Assembly (NCBI GenBank): GCA_003242115.1
Contig: QBMP01000031.1
Location: 7,749 to 15,321, forward strand
Direction of reading: 5' to 3'
Source of the DNA: Phormidesmis priestleyi
GTDB taxonomy: Bacteria; Cyanobacteriota; Cyanobacteriia; Phormidesmidales; Phormidesmidaceae
DNA: 7,573 nt
Of this stretch, positions 1 through 5,561 are shown piece after piece (the stretch's first letter is position 1; every line of letters starts with the position of its first letter). The position numbers were made by a program, and so were the translations under genes. The notes below the pieces were generated by a model. It was not told the origin of the DNA and did no database searches. It saw nothing but the letters and a program-made list of their open reading frames with translations.

Positions 1-17
1 CAATTGTTTTCATCGCT

Positions 18-290
18 TCACGCTTTGCCTTCAAATTTTTGGTACCACAGCGCATTGCCAGCAACCGTTAAAACAAAAGCTGTACCGCCGCCAATGACCG
101 CCATCATGGGGCTGTAGCCGCTGCGGGCGAGGGTTTGCATCCACGTATCCGTTAGCGCTGAGGGGCGAAAGGTGTGGGCTGCTACAGGCATGAGATAAAT
201 CAGGGATGCACCGACAATCAGCCAGCCAACCATAGAGACCAGTAAAAATATTGTTTTGGCTTTGGATTGACCTGAGTAAGGGGCTGTCAT
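18..290 (-). CDS. Small two-helix membrane protein of unknown function
   Basis: This is a 90-residue ORF with an ATG start and TGA stop. The protein has two clear hydrophobic segments, about residues 13-36 (rich in I, L, V, M and G) and 61-83 (with an IGGGTAF stretch). They are joined by a polar loop of about 25 residues containing RPSALTDTW. The N-terminus is short and polar (SGQSKAK) and the C-terminus is charged (KFEGKA), so it is a likely small integral membrane protein of the plasma or thylakoid membrane. I do not recognise the family. No strong Shine-Dalgarno sequence precedes the ATG, which is common in cyanobacteria. A plausible promoter with a perfect TTGACA lies upstream at 325-354, so it may be transcribed separately from the DOMON-like gene 98 bp upstream. 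The coding call rests on the uninterrupted frame, the coherent membrane topology and the promoter. Confidence 0.6.
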   Translation of the reverse strand: MTAPYSGQSKAKTIFLLVSMVGWLIVGASLIYLMPVAAHTFRPSALTDTWMQTLARSGYSPMMAVIGGGTAFVLTVAGNALWYQKFEGKA

Positions 291-307
291 AGCTGGGATG
301 GAATCCT

Positions 308-335
308 GTTTTTAAGGGCCAGTTTTTAAAAAAAG
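308..335. repeat. 14-bp tandem duplication, two copies
   Basis: Units are gtttttaagggcca (308-321) and gtttttaaaaaaag (322-335), sharing the first eight bases exactly and diverging after. The duplication overlaps the predicted -10 of the small membrane protein gene. It is a weak member of the repeat series seen through the window. Confidence 0.4.
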
Positions 336-354
336 CAGATAGAAACTATGTCAA
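325..354 (-). promoter_or_regulatory. Putative sigma-70-type promoter for the small membrane protein gene
   Basis: On the minus strand there is a perfect -35 hexamer TTGACA (plus-strand tgtcaa, 349-354). After 18 bp comes TTTAAA (325-330), a 4/6 match to TATAAT, in an A/T run. Transcription would start near 318, giving a leader of about 28 nt before the ATG at 290. The -10 lies in the second copy of a 14-bp duplication (308-335). The -10 is weak, so this is a prediction only. Confidence 0.35.
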
Positions 355-366
355 CCCTACCACAGC

Positions 367-392
367 TTTCTTTGGCTACCTTCTTTGGCTAC
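367..392. repeat. 13-bp tandem duplication starting at the DOMON-like stop codon
   Basis: Two adjacent 13-bp units, tttctttggctac (367-379) and cttctttggctac (380-392), match at 12 of 13 positions. The right-hand unit contains the TAG stop codon of the DOMON-like gene (389-391). On the coding strand, the sequence from the stop codon onward (GTAGCCAAAGAA) is therefore duplicated directly downstream. No protein sequence is affected because the extra copy is after the stop. Confidence 0.75.
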
Positions 393-952
393 AGCGCGAT
401 CGCAAAGCTATCAGGATGGTGAAAGTCGGCTTCAAAACCAGGATGTACTACTGCCCAAAAACTCTCTTCTCCAGCCGTGCTCACAATTACCGCACTCACC
501 CCTAGCCTCAGCGGCTGCGACGGATTCACTATTTGGCTAATGTCCGCTGATATCTCTAGCTGAAGCGTGTTAGGAGACATTTTGACGGTAAAGGGCAGCG
601 ATGAAAAATCGGGTTCTATGCGCAGACCTTGACGATAGTTGGCTAGCGCAAATACGTTCCAGTAGCCTGCTGGCGATAGATTAAACTCCCAGTAGGGATC
701 GGCCTTAGAATGCTGTGTACCTGCTGCGAGAAAGAATTCAAAGCAGGTCTTTTCCCAAAGCCGATCTTGGCGGGCGTTGGCTGGGCTCAGGGCCAGATCG
801 AGAGATGGGACGGCGATCGCTGCTAAATCGCCTGCTAACGTATAGATAAAAGAAAGACTGTCACTTGTTTTAGCAACTGTGCCAGTAATGATCAAGTTTT
901 GAGTACTTTCACTAGCCTCGAAGGGCTTTAGAGTAAAGGAAATAGGCGGCAT
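389..952 (-). CDS. DOMON-like domain protein (cd09627-type, MurB-like DOMON)
   Basis: The 187-residue protein is a single predicted beta-sandwich. It matches what I know of the bacterial 'DOMON-like domain-containing protein' family, a soluble relative of DOMON domains that bind haem or sugars. Recognisable blocks are RQDRLWEKTCFEFFL (about 61-75), YWEFNLSPAGYWNVFAL (87-103), YRQGLR (106-111) and a C-terminal HPGFEADFHHPDSF (170-183). There is no signal peptide, so it should be cytoplasmic. The ATG follows the kinase stop codon with no gap (TAAATG), implying translational coupling. By context, a role in recognising a carbohydrate or similar ligand for the kinase is plausible, but that is inference; no ligand is evident from sequence. 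Length is normal for the family. The stop codon lies in a 13-bp tandem duplication. Confidence 0.85.
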   Translation of the reverse strand: MPPISFTLKPFEASESTQNLIITGTVAKTSDSLSFIYTLAGDLAAIAVPSLDLALSPANARQDRLWEKTCFEFFLAAGTQHSKADPYWEFNLSPAGYWNVFALANYRQGLRIEPDFSSLPFTVKMSPNTLQLEISADISQIVNPSQPLRLGVSAVIVSTAGEESFWAVVHPGFEADFHHPDSFAIAL

Positions 953-2131
953 TTATCTTAACGATTGAATTATCTTTTTTAGCGTATCGGCCTGCTGCTC
1001 TATGCTTTCGGTCAGCTTTAACTGTACCAAAGCCCGCGTGAGATTATGGGTCGGATGCGTCACCTTAAAGTACACGTTACCGGCTAAATAATCGGTTAAA
1101 AATCTCAGCCCCAGCTCAAAGGCAATCAGCCGAATTGCATCGTACAAATAGTCATAATCTTGCTCGGTTAAAAAGTCTTTTGCCAGTGACAAATAGCCTT
1201 TTAGCATCGCTTCTGCTAAGGCCGTGTCAAAAACAACATTTTGCCAATCTTCGGTTTCTTCACCGAGCGGGTTGCAGCCGGAGCGCAAACAGTCGCCAAT
1301 GTCGTAGTGCACCAACCCCGGCTTAATCGTATCGAGATCGATTAGGCTCACCGCTTGGCCGTTGTCTGCCAGCATGATGTTGTTGACTTTAGGATCGCCG
1401 TGAATCGGTCGCAGCTTTAAATGACCCGCTGCTTTAGCCCGCTCTAGCACATGCGCCCACGCTTTACGGTCTTCGACAAACGTCAAACAATAAAGAACTT
1501 GCTCAGTTTGCTCGTTGCTGAGTTTAGAAGGGTGCGATCGCGTCTGTCCAACTCGCGCTCTAACTCGCTCATACTCCGCCAAATAAGTCGGTGTAATGTG
1601 AAAGCCCTCTAGTGTATCAGTCAACTTATCAGCAGGCAAGGTGCTAATCAGACTGTGAAACATCGCCAAGCCATAGCCAATTTCTTGCGCGTGGGCAGCA
1701 TTTTCTACCGTCTCAAGCACATGAGCGTGTTCAATAAAGCTAATAGCCCGCCAATATTCACCCGCCTCATCAATCCAATAGCTCTGATTTTGGTTGGTGA
1801 GTAAGATCTGTGGCGTCTCCCATCGGCGCAGATGTTGAGAAGGACAATCACGCAGATGATCGCTCAGCACCCTCATGTTTTGAATCACGCGCTCAGGCTG
1901 ACGGAATACTTGAGTATTGATACGCTGAAGGACAAAGCGTTTGGCATCTGCTTCGGCATCTGTTTTAGCGGCTGTTTCAGCTGTTGCCGTTACCAGAAAC
2001 GTGCTGTTAATGTTGCCATTGCCCAAAGGCACAATCGTTTGAACGACGCCTTTTCTAACAAACTTTGCTGCAATCTTAGCCAAATCAGGATCTAGTTCAA
2101 AGTTAGCTGAAGGATCTGGCAAAAGAGACAT
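953..2131 (-). CDS. APH/NahK-like phosphotransferase (aminoglycoside phosphotransferase fold)
   Basis: The 392-residue protein is a complete small-molecule kinase of the APH superfamily, closest in layout to N-acetylhexosamine 1-kinase (NahK)-type enzymes. The nucleotide loop is PLGNGNINSTFLV (35-47). It is followed by FVLQRINTQVF (66-76) and the NM helix, a block I associate with NahK-like proteins. The catalytic loop is HGDPKVNNIML (244-254, with D246 as likely base and N250/N251 nearby), and the metal-binding motif is LIDLDTIKPG (263-272). A C-terminal helical domain completes it. The likely reaction is ATP-dependent phosphorylation of a sugar or other hydroxyl compound; the substrate is unknown, and antibiotic resistance is unlikely from the family resemblance. 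Residues 51-64 form an Ala/Asp/Glu-rich insertion between two N-lobe strands, encoded by a 12-bp tandem repeat. It lies 50 bp after cysH and directly abuts the DOMON-like gene. No strong ribosome site precedes the ATG. Confidence 0.9.
   Translation of the reverse strand: MSLLPDPSANFELDPDLAKIAAKFVRKGVVQTIVPLGNGNINSTFLVTATAETAAKTDAEADAKRFVLQRINTQVFRQPERVIQNMRVLSDHLRDCPSQHLRRWETPQILLTNQNQSYWIDEAGEYWRAISFIEHAHVLETVENAAHAQEIGYGLAMFHSLISTLPADKLTDTLEGFHITPTYLAEYERVRARVGQTRSHPSKLSNEQTEQVLYCLTFVEDRKAWAHVLERAKAAGHLKLRPIHGDPKVNNIMLADNGQAVSLIDLDTIKPGLVHYDIGDCLRSGCNPLGEETEDWQNVVFDTALAEAMLKGYLSLAKDFLTEQDYDYLYDAIRLIAFELGLRFLTDYLAGNVYFKVTHPTHNLTRALVQLKLTESIEQQADTLKKIIQSLR
1943..1990. repeat. In-frame 12-bp tandem repeat in the kinase N-lobe
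   Basis: Four 12-bp units run ggcatctgcttc (1943-1954), ggcatctgtttt (1955-1966), agcggctgtttc (1967-1978) and the degenerate agctgttgccgt (1979-1990). The first two are the closest pair. They encode the low-complexity AETA-AKTD-AEAD stretch (about 51-62) between the LVT and RFVLQ strands, where a loop is expected. The period keeps the reading frame. Confidence 0.6.
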
Positions 2132-2149
2132 GGTTAGAGAAAGTTTTAA

Positions 2150-2197
2150 AGCAAACTTGATAGCAAAACTGATAACAAAGCTTACAGCGAACTGGAA
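2150..2197. repeat. 12-bp tandem repeat across the cysH stop codon and cysH-kinase gap
   Basis: Four units run agcaaacttgat (2150-2161), agcaaaactgat (2162-2173), aacaaagcttac (2174-2185) and agcgaactggaa (2186-2197). The cysH TAA stop lies in the third unit (2182-2184). The fourth encodes the end of CysH (NSSSL). Similarity is highest between the two units farthest into the gap. On the coding strand the consensus is about ATCAGTTTTGCT. Confidence 0.6.
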
Positions 2198-3024
2198 TTT
2201 AGACTCTCTGCTTCTTCAGGCGTTTGAGGAATGTGAATACCGCACTCTTGCTTGAGGCCATTAAAGCGAGTGGCGCGTTCGTCAGTATCATCGGCGCTGA
2301 GCGGTCTGCTAGAGTGCCAGTCACCCACGCTGACGTAGCCTTCTTCCCACAGGGGATGATAGGGCAAATTGTGGGCTTTAAGATAGTCGTAAACGTCTTT
2401 TGAATGCCAGTGCAAAATCGGCAGCAGCTTATAGAATTCGCCCTGTAGCCCAATGCGTTCGAGGCTTTTGCGATGGCCGGTTTGGTCGGCGCGCAGGCCA
2501 GTGAGCCAAGCGATCGCGCCTAGTTCTTTCAGCGCCCGCTGCATCGGCTCGACCTTGCGCAGCTGATCGTATTGGTTAAACGCTTCCACCGTACCGACTT
2601 CCCAGAGCTTGCCATATCGCGCTTCCATGCGGGCAGGCGTAATCGGCGACTGATACACCTGAAGATTGAGCGAAAGCCTTTGACTGAGGGCGTCAGCGAA
2701 GCGATAAGTTTCGGCTGGCAAATAGCCGGTATCGACCCAAATAATTGGGATGTTAGGAACCACGCTGGTCACAAGCTGAAGCATCACCGCCGACTGAATG
2801 CCAAAGCTAGTGCTCATCACCAGGCTTTCGCCAAAGGTTTGGTAGCCCCACTCAATCAGCTCAGTCGCCTTGGCACGATCAAAGGTTTGGTTGAGCGCAG
2901 TGAGGTCAAGATCTGGGCGTTTGATGCTAGGCTCCGAACCGTTATCATTGCCGTGATGATGGCCGTTTGACGAAGCGAGAGGATTGAGATCAACATTCTG
3001 AAAGTTTGGCAGCGTGCTGGTCAT
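2182..3024 (-). CDS. cysH: Phosphoadenylyl-sulfate (PAPS) reductase, thioredoxin-dependent
   Basis: CysH reduces PAPS to sulfite in the assimilatory sulfate pathway, in the cytoplasm, with thioredoxin as electron donor. In the 280-residue protein the modified PP-loop is [12 protein letters not shown] (71-82), followed by [12 protein letters not shown] (96-107), EPMQRAL (159-165), [10 protein letters not shown] (176-185), GDWHSSR (234-240) and the catalytic ECGIH (260-264). Cys261 is the only cysteine, so the CC...CxxC iron-sulfur ligands of APS reductases are absent, which points to the PAPS type. I chose the ATG at 3024 over an upstream in-frame TTG at 3081, because AGGA lies 10 nt before it and the extra 19 residues look non-native. 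The first 40 residues are a polar, low-complexity extension ([12 protein letters not shown]) made by a 12-bp repeat. It lies 90 bp after cofH. Confidence 0.94.
   Translation of the reverse strand: MTSTLPNFQNVDLNPLASSNGHHHGNDNGSEPSIKRPDLDLTALNQTFDRAKATELIEWGYQTFGESLVMSTSFGIQSAVMLQLVTSVVPNIPIIWVDTGYLPAETYRFADALSQRLSLNLQVYQSPITPARMEARYGKLWEVGTVEAFNQYDQLRKVEPMQRALKELGAIAWLTGLRADQTGHRKSLERIGLQGEFYKLLPILHWHSKDVYDYLKAHNLPYHPLWEEGYVSVGDWHSSRPLSADDTDERATRFNGLKQECGIHIPQTPEEAESLNSSSL
2939..2974. repeat. Degenerate in-frame 12-bp tandem repeat in the cysH N-terminal extension
   Basis: Three units each start with ccgt: ccgttatcattg (2939-2950), ccgtgatgatgg (2951-2962) and ccgtttgacgaa (2963-2974). They encode the tetrapeptides SSNG, HHHG and NDNG (residues 18-29), ahead of the conserved reductase fold. 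The DNA match is moderate, but the regular xxNG/xxHG pattern in the protein supports tandem origin. Confidence 0.5.
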
Positions 3025-3034
3025 AGAGAAAAAG

Positions 3035-3038
3035 TCCT
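3035..3038 (-). promoter_or_regulatory. Shine-Dalgarno sequence deciding the cysH start
   Basis: AGGA on the minus strand (plus-strand tcct) lies 10 nt upstream of the ATG at 3024. This favours that start over the upstream TTG at 3081. Confidence 0.45.
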
Positions 3039-3114
3039 GAGCCCACTTATTACAAAAAAGCCTCGCTGTCGCTAAGGCCAACCTGCAAGCTATAGCTTCT
3101 CACGTTCGGCTTCA

Positions 3115-4368
3115 TCAGGCTAGCGGATGAGGTGAGGCCGTCGCTGTGTGACGATGGCTGTGACGGCTGTGAGGGATACTCGTCTTGGCAGAGATGGTGC
3201 CATATAGCGTATCTCTTTGTCTGGCAGGGCGATTGAGTGACGCTATTGCCCCTACCAAATCCGCCTCACTTTGACAGGTGCCGCCGACCGCGCCCGCCAT
3301 CGAGGTAATATGCTCCTCCATTAAAATGCCGCCAATGTCGTTACAGCCCCATCGCAGCGCTTCGGTAGCGCCGTCAAGCCCTAGCTTTACCCAACTCGGC
3401 TGATGATTGACAATCCAGTTGCCCAAAAAGATTCTAGCAACGGCGGTTAATAGCAGGGCATCGGCGAGTACGGGCTGATCGCGACCGACTCTGCGCCGCA
3501 GGGGTTTGGGAGCCTCTTGGCCAACGAAAGGCAGTAGAATGAATTCGGTGATGCCTCTGTAGCCTGCTGCGTGCGATCGCATCTGTAGCTGCCGCAGCAA
3601 ATCCAAGTGCAGCATCTGTTGCTCAATGGTTTCGATATGGCCAGAGAGCATTGTACTGGTCGTCGGCAAGCCTACTTTGTGAGCGAGTCCAACAATCTCT
3701 AGCCACTCGGCAGCGGTGGTTTTTTCGGGGCAAAGAATTTTGCGCACACTGTCATCTAACACTTCGGCGGCAGTTCCGGGCAGTGAGTCAACGCCAGCAG
3801 TTTGCAGGGCCTTCAGCACTTGTTCGAGGCTGAGATGGTCTTCACGCGCAATAAACTGGATCTCTTGAGGCGAAAAGGCGTGGACATGGAGATCCGGTGA
3901 GGCGGCTTTAATCGTTTCAACGAGTTTGCAGTAGTAGGCCAGTGAGGTGCCGTTGATTTTGGCTTCGGGGTTGAGGCCGCCCTGCATACAGACCTCGGTT
4001 GCGCCCAAGGCGGCAGCTTCTGTTGCTTTTTCTAAAATGCCGCTCCAATCGACCCAGTAGGCTCCGGCCTGATCGGCGTCTCGGCGAAAGGCACAGAAGC
4101 TACAGTGCTGCTCACAAATGTTGGTGTAGTTGATGTTGCGGTTGAGCACATAGGAAACTGTGTCGCCGACTTGGCGCAGGCGCAGCGTATCGGCAGTTTG
4201 GCGAATGGCTTCGCGATCGCGCTCCGATTTTGCCTGCAATAGGCTTACGCCCGCCGCGACAGAAATATCTTTTCCTAACAGCACCTGCTCTAAAATCTGC
4301 TCAATTTCCGGCTCAATTCCTGGCTTAATTTCCGGCTCAATTCTTAGCTTAATTGTTGGCTCAATCAC
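3115..4368 (-). CDS. cofH: FO synthase subunit 2 (5-amino-6-(D-ribitylamino)uracil-tyrosine transferase), CofH
   Basis: This radical-SAM enzyme joins tyrosine to 5-amino-6-ribitylaminouracil. CofG then completes 7,8-didemethyl-8-hydroxy-5-deazariboflavin (FO), which cyanobacteria use as a photolyase antenna. The cluster-binding motif is C85-x3-C89-x2-C92 in [15 protein letters not shown]. Other family blocks are MQGGLNP (128-134), HAFSPQEI (163-170), LPGTAAEVL (196-204) and [19 protein letters not shown] (329-347). The conserved core ends near [10 protein letters not shown] (381-390). At 417 residues it is longer than usual because both ends are extended: an N-terminal IEPE/IKPG tetrapeptide repeat, and a His/Ser-rich C-terminal tail holding a 9-bp repeat. 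The start is GTG at 4368; an in-frame TAA lies 6 nt before it, and no strong Shine-Dalgarno is seen. CofG is not in this window. It is 36 bp downstream of the cyclotransferase-fold gene. Confidence 0.95.
   Translation of the reverse strand: MIEPTIKLRIEPEIKPGIEPEIEQILEQVLLGKDISVAAGVSLLQAKSERDREAIRQTADTLRLRQVGDTVSYVLNRNINYTNICEQHCSFCAFRRDADQAGAYWVDWSGILEKATEAAALGATEVCMQGGLNPEAKINGTSLAYYCKLVETIKAASPDLHVHAFSPQEIQFIAREDHLSLEQVLKALQTAGVDSLPGTAAEVLDDSVRKILCPEKTTAAEWLEIVGLAHKVGLPTTSTMLSGHIETIEQQMLHLDLLRQLQMRSHAAGYRGITEFILLPFVGQEAPKPLRRRVGRDQPVLADALLLTAVARIFLGNWIVNHQPSWVKLGLDGATEALRWGCNDIGGILMEEHITSMAGAVGGTCQSEADLVGAIASLNRPARQRDTLYGTISAKTSIPHSRHSHRHTATASPHPLA
3154..3171. repeat. 9-bp in-frame tandem duplication in the cofH C-terminal tail
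   Basis: Units atggctgtg (3154-3162) and acggctgtg (3163-3171) match at 8 of 9 bases and encode HSR-HSH. They lie in a tail after the conserved CofH core, rich in H, S, A and P. A related gctgtgtga follows just to the left. It looks like slippage-built sequence between the core and the stop codon. Confidence 0.45.
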
Positions 4369-4371
4369 GAA
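4300..4371. repeat. In-frame 12-bp tandem repeat at the cofH start
   Basis: Six units of 12 bp run ctcaatttccgg (4300), ctcaattcctgg (4312), cttaatttccgg (4324), ctcaattcttag (4336), cttaattgttgg (4348) and the diverged ctcaatcacgaa (4360-4371), which contains the GTG start codon. On the coding strand they give [20 protein letters not shown], a regular tetrapeptide pattern alternating I-E and I-K. This is the longest and clearest array in the window. Confidence 0.9.
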
Positions 4372-4404
4372 TACTTATTACCCAAACATCTCGTAGCTAC
4401 CATC

Positions 4405-4884
4405 CTAGCCGCTAATATTCTCGCTGTTGGGCCAAACGCCATCCGCGAGATAGCAGCCACCTTGTAGCAGCACTTGTTCACGCCGCATCACATACACCCA
4501 GCTTTGACCCAAAGGCTGATGGTCAGGCGTAGAAATTTCTACCCAGCACCGCAGATATTCATTTTCAGCTTCAGATCGCTCGGCTCGATACCCTTCCAAG
4601 CGATCCAACCGTCGCAAAACCTCAGCGCAGATCTCAGCGCTTTGCTCAAAAATTAGCAAATAACCTTTTACCCAATCGTCTCCAGCGGTCATCGCCGGAT
4701 AGCCTCGCCGAGCAAAATCGTACAGCTCTCCTTTGACAACGGCAGGGATGGCCGCTGTTAGGGCATCGCCGCAGCATGGCTGGTGATAGCGCCCTCCCGG
4801 CTTGAGCGTACCGTAGACAAATACGCGCAGTTCAAGGATTTCTGAATGGGTTTCTGAATAAATCTTGGGCTTTTCTTTATCCAT
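4405..4884 (-). CDS. Gamma-glutamylcyclotransferase-like (GGCT/AIG2 fold) family protein
   Basis: A 159-residue protein of the GGCT-like (AIG2/BtrG) fold, whose enzymes release 5-oxoproline from gamma-glutamyl amines or peptides; the substrate here is not evident. The signature VFVYGTLKPGGRYH (21-34) forms the substrate loop. VKGELYDF (50-57) and GYPAM (61-65) follow, and LDRLEGY (93-99) holds the likely catalytic Glu97. A C-terminal WVYVM strand ends the core. I place the start at the ATG at 4884. A TTG at 4917 would add 11 residues that are not needed for the fold; neither has a good Shine-Dalgarno. Residues 9-16 (YSET-HSEI) come from a 12-bp duplication. It is probably the first gene of the leftward block, preceded by a 13-bp array with -10-like hexamers. 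The Cys-Cys pair (37-38) after the loop has no assigned role. Confidence 0.88.
   Translation of the reverse strand: MDKEKPKIYSETHSEILELRVFVYGTLKPGGRYHQPCCGDALTAAIPAVVKGELYDFARRGYPAMTAGDDWVKGYLLIFEQSAEICAEVLRRLDRLEGYRAERSEAENEYLRCWVEISTPDHQPLGQSWVYVMRREQVLLQGGCYLADGVWPNSENISG
4836..4859. repeat. 12-bp in-frame tandem duplication near the start of the cyclotransferase-fold gene
   Basis: ggatttctgaat (4836-4847) and gggtttctgaat (4848-4859) differ at one base of 12. They encode SET(H)SEI between the start and the first conserved strand (LRVFVYG), so the insertion should be structurally tolerated. Confidence 0.7.
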
Positions 4885-4939
4885 CTTGGCTGGCTGAGCA
4901 AAGTCGGTACAGAGCAAAAAGCAGACGCTTTCTGTAGAT

Positions 4940-4990
4940 GCATTTTAACTAGATATTTTAACTGGGCATTCTACTGGGCATCTTAACTGG
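4940..4990. repeat. 13-bp tandem repeat with a -10-like hexamer in each unit
   Basis: Four units run gcattttaactag (4940-4952), atattttaactgg (4953-4965), gcattctactgg (4966-4977, one base short) and gcatcttaactgg (4978-4990). On the minus strand they carry TAAAAT, TAAAAT, TAGAAT and TAAGAT, matching TATAAT at 5, 5, 5 and 4 of 6 positions. The array lies upstream of the leftward cyclotransferase-fold gene in the divergent spacer. Confidence 0.8.
4942..4973 (-). promoter_or_regulatory. Possible multiple -10 elements for the leftward gene block
   Basis: The minus-strand hexamers TAAAAT (4942-4947), TAAAAT (4955-4960) and TAGAAT (4968-4973) each fit a -10 element. They would start transcripts about 50 to 80 nt before the ATG at 4884. 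No matching TTGACA is visible at standard spacing, so they would be -10-only cyanobacterial promoters if used. The prediction rests on motif match and position only. Confidence 0.3.
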
Positions 4991-5053
4991 GCGCGTCACT
5001 TTGCTTTTTCTATGGAATCGAGGCAGCAATAGAGAAAGGTTGTAAGCCGTCGC

Positions 5054-5059
5054 TACAAT
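5054..5059 (+). promoter_or_regulatory. Putative -10 box for the rightward gene
   Basis: TACAAT (5 of 6 to TATAAT) lies 43 nt before the ATG at 5103, giving a predicted leader of about 35 nt. No -35 hexamer is visible at 16-19 bp spacing. It overlaps an in-frame upstream ATG (5058), which argues against use of that ATG. Confidence 0.3.
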
Positions 5060-5090
5060 GAAAGGATCGCTTTTTGAGCGACTGGCTTAT

Positions 5091-5094
5091 AGGA
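5091..5094 (+). promoter_or_regulatory. Shine-Dalgarno sequence deciding the start at 5103
   Basis: AGGA lies 8 nt before ATG 5103, an ideal spacing. The in-frame ATG at 5058 has no comparable site, so the shorter 130-residue protein is preferred. Confidence 0.5.
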
Positions 5095-5102
5095 AACTAG
5101 CT

Positions 5103-5495
5103 ATGTCATCGCATCGGACGATTATATTAGAGGCGCACGATGGTTCGCGGTGGCGATCGCTCTCCGAACTCCCCACCATCGAAGACGAGCAAATTAATCA
5201 GCCCTTGCTGTGGGGCAATCCTAGCCTATCGCCTCGACCCCGCAGCGCCGAAGATTTTCCACCCTTGCCCGCCGACTGTAGCGAAGGCGCTTGCGCTAGA
5301 ACCAAAGGTGTTGCCTACTGGATTAAGACCTGCTTTAACCTGGCAGAATTCAAAGCCGGTGTAAAAAATGTGGCCAGGGTATACAAAGACCACAGTCCTC
5401 GGGTCATGGCCGAAATGAAAGGCGCGATCGCAATGGCCGAAGTGCTTGCAGCAGGCGATATTCCCGTGCGGTTCATTATTTTTTTAGATTACTGA
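5103..5495 (+). CDS. Conserved-looking hypothetical protein, 130 residues
   Basis: I do not recognise this family. It is the only plus-strand gene here, and it starts at ATG 5103 with a good AGGA. The N-terminal third (RTIILEAHDGSRWRSLSELP) looks like a strand plus an acidic turn. The middle (35-58) is Pro/Ser-rich and probably flexible, and contains a CSEGAC cysteine pair (59-64). The C-terminal half (70-130) reads as a compact alpha/beta segment: YWIKTCFNLAEFKAGV, then a helix VMAEMKGAIAMAEVLAAG, and a final strand PVRFIIFLDY. There are no membrane segments or signal peptide. Two HIP1 sites lie inside it, so it is not a recent import. The Cys-rich part coincides with a DNA palindrome (5279-5298) that may be an inserted repeat. 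Coding is supported by the start signal and the well-formed C-terminal half. Confidence 0.65.
   Translation: MSSHRTIILEAHDGSRWRSLSELPTIEDEQINQPLLWGNPSLSPRPRSAEDFPPLPADCSEGACARTKGVAYWIKTCFNLAEFKAGVKNVARVYKDHSPRVMAEMKGAIAMAEVLAAGDIPVRFIIFLDY
5279..5298. repeat. 20-bp imperfect palindrome inside the hypothetical gene
   Basis: The inverted arms TAGCG and CGCTA flank a GC-rich core (aaggcgcttg). Of ten base pairs in the hairpin, eight are Watson-Crick, one is G-T and one is a mismatch (5284/5293). It encodes CSEGACAR, in the low-complexity middle of the protein. It resembles the GC-rich mobile palindromes scattered in cyanobacterial genomes, but I see only one copy here. Confidence 0.4.
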
Positions 5496-5528
5496 AGCCG
5501 AACATTTCAATTCACCCGTTGAATCAGA

Positions 5529-5561
5529 CTTCTAACCCACCTCTAACCGGCCTCTAACCGA
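5529..5561. repeat. 11-bp tandem repeat across the TrpD-like stop codon
   Basis: Three 11-bp units run cttctaaccca (5529-5539), cctctaaccgg (5540-5550) and cctctaaccga (5551-5561). The TAG stop (5554-5556) lies in the last one, and the same TTAG is repeated in each unit downstream on the coding strand. The array fills much of the 58-bp convergent gap. Confidence 0.8.

Noticed and set aside
1..30. 8-bp duplication at the stop of the small membrane protein gene (catcgctt / cacgcttt)
   Set aside because: The match is short and imperfect, not distinguishable from chance, so it was not counted with the other arrays.
328..348. Minus-strand T7 run after ATAG-TTT-CTAT as a terminator for the DOMON-like gene
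   Set aside because: The stem is four A/T-rich pairs, too weak; the run overlaps the predicted promoter of the next gene instead.
953..2131. Aminoglycoside resistance kinase
   Set aside because: It has the fold, but the FVLQRINTQVF block and overall layout point to NahK-like metabolic kinases, and there is no sign of a mobile element.
2572..2970. Plus-strand 132-residue frame opposite cysH
   Set aside because: It is the complement of strongly conserved CysH sequence, with no motif or ribosome site.
4758..4943. Minus-strand 61-residue frame beginning at an ATG at 4943
   Set aside because: It overlaps the cyclotransferase-fold gene in another frame, has no recognisable motif, and the family match lies in the other frame.
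4940..4990. CRISPR array or attachment site
   Set aside because: Units are 13 bp with no spacers, there are no Cas genes, and no integrase is nearby.
5506..5524. Hairpin between the convergent genes (ATTCA-cccgt-TGAAT) as a bidirectional terminator
   Set aside because: The stem is only five A/T-rich pairs and no T-run follows on either strand.
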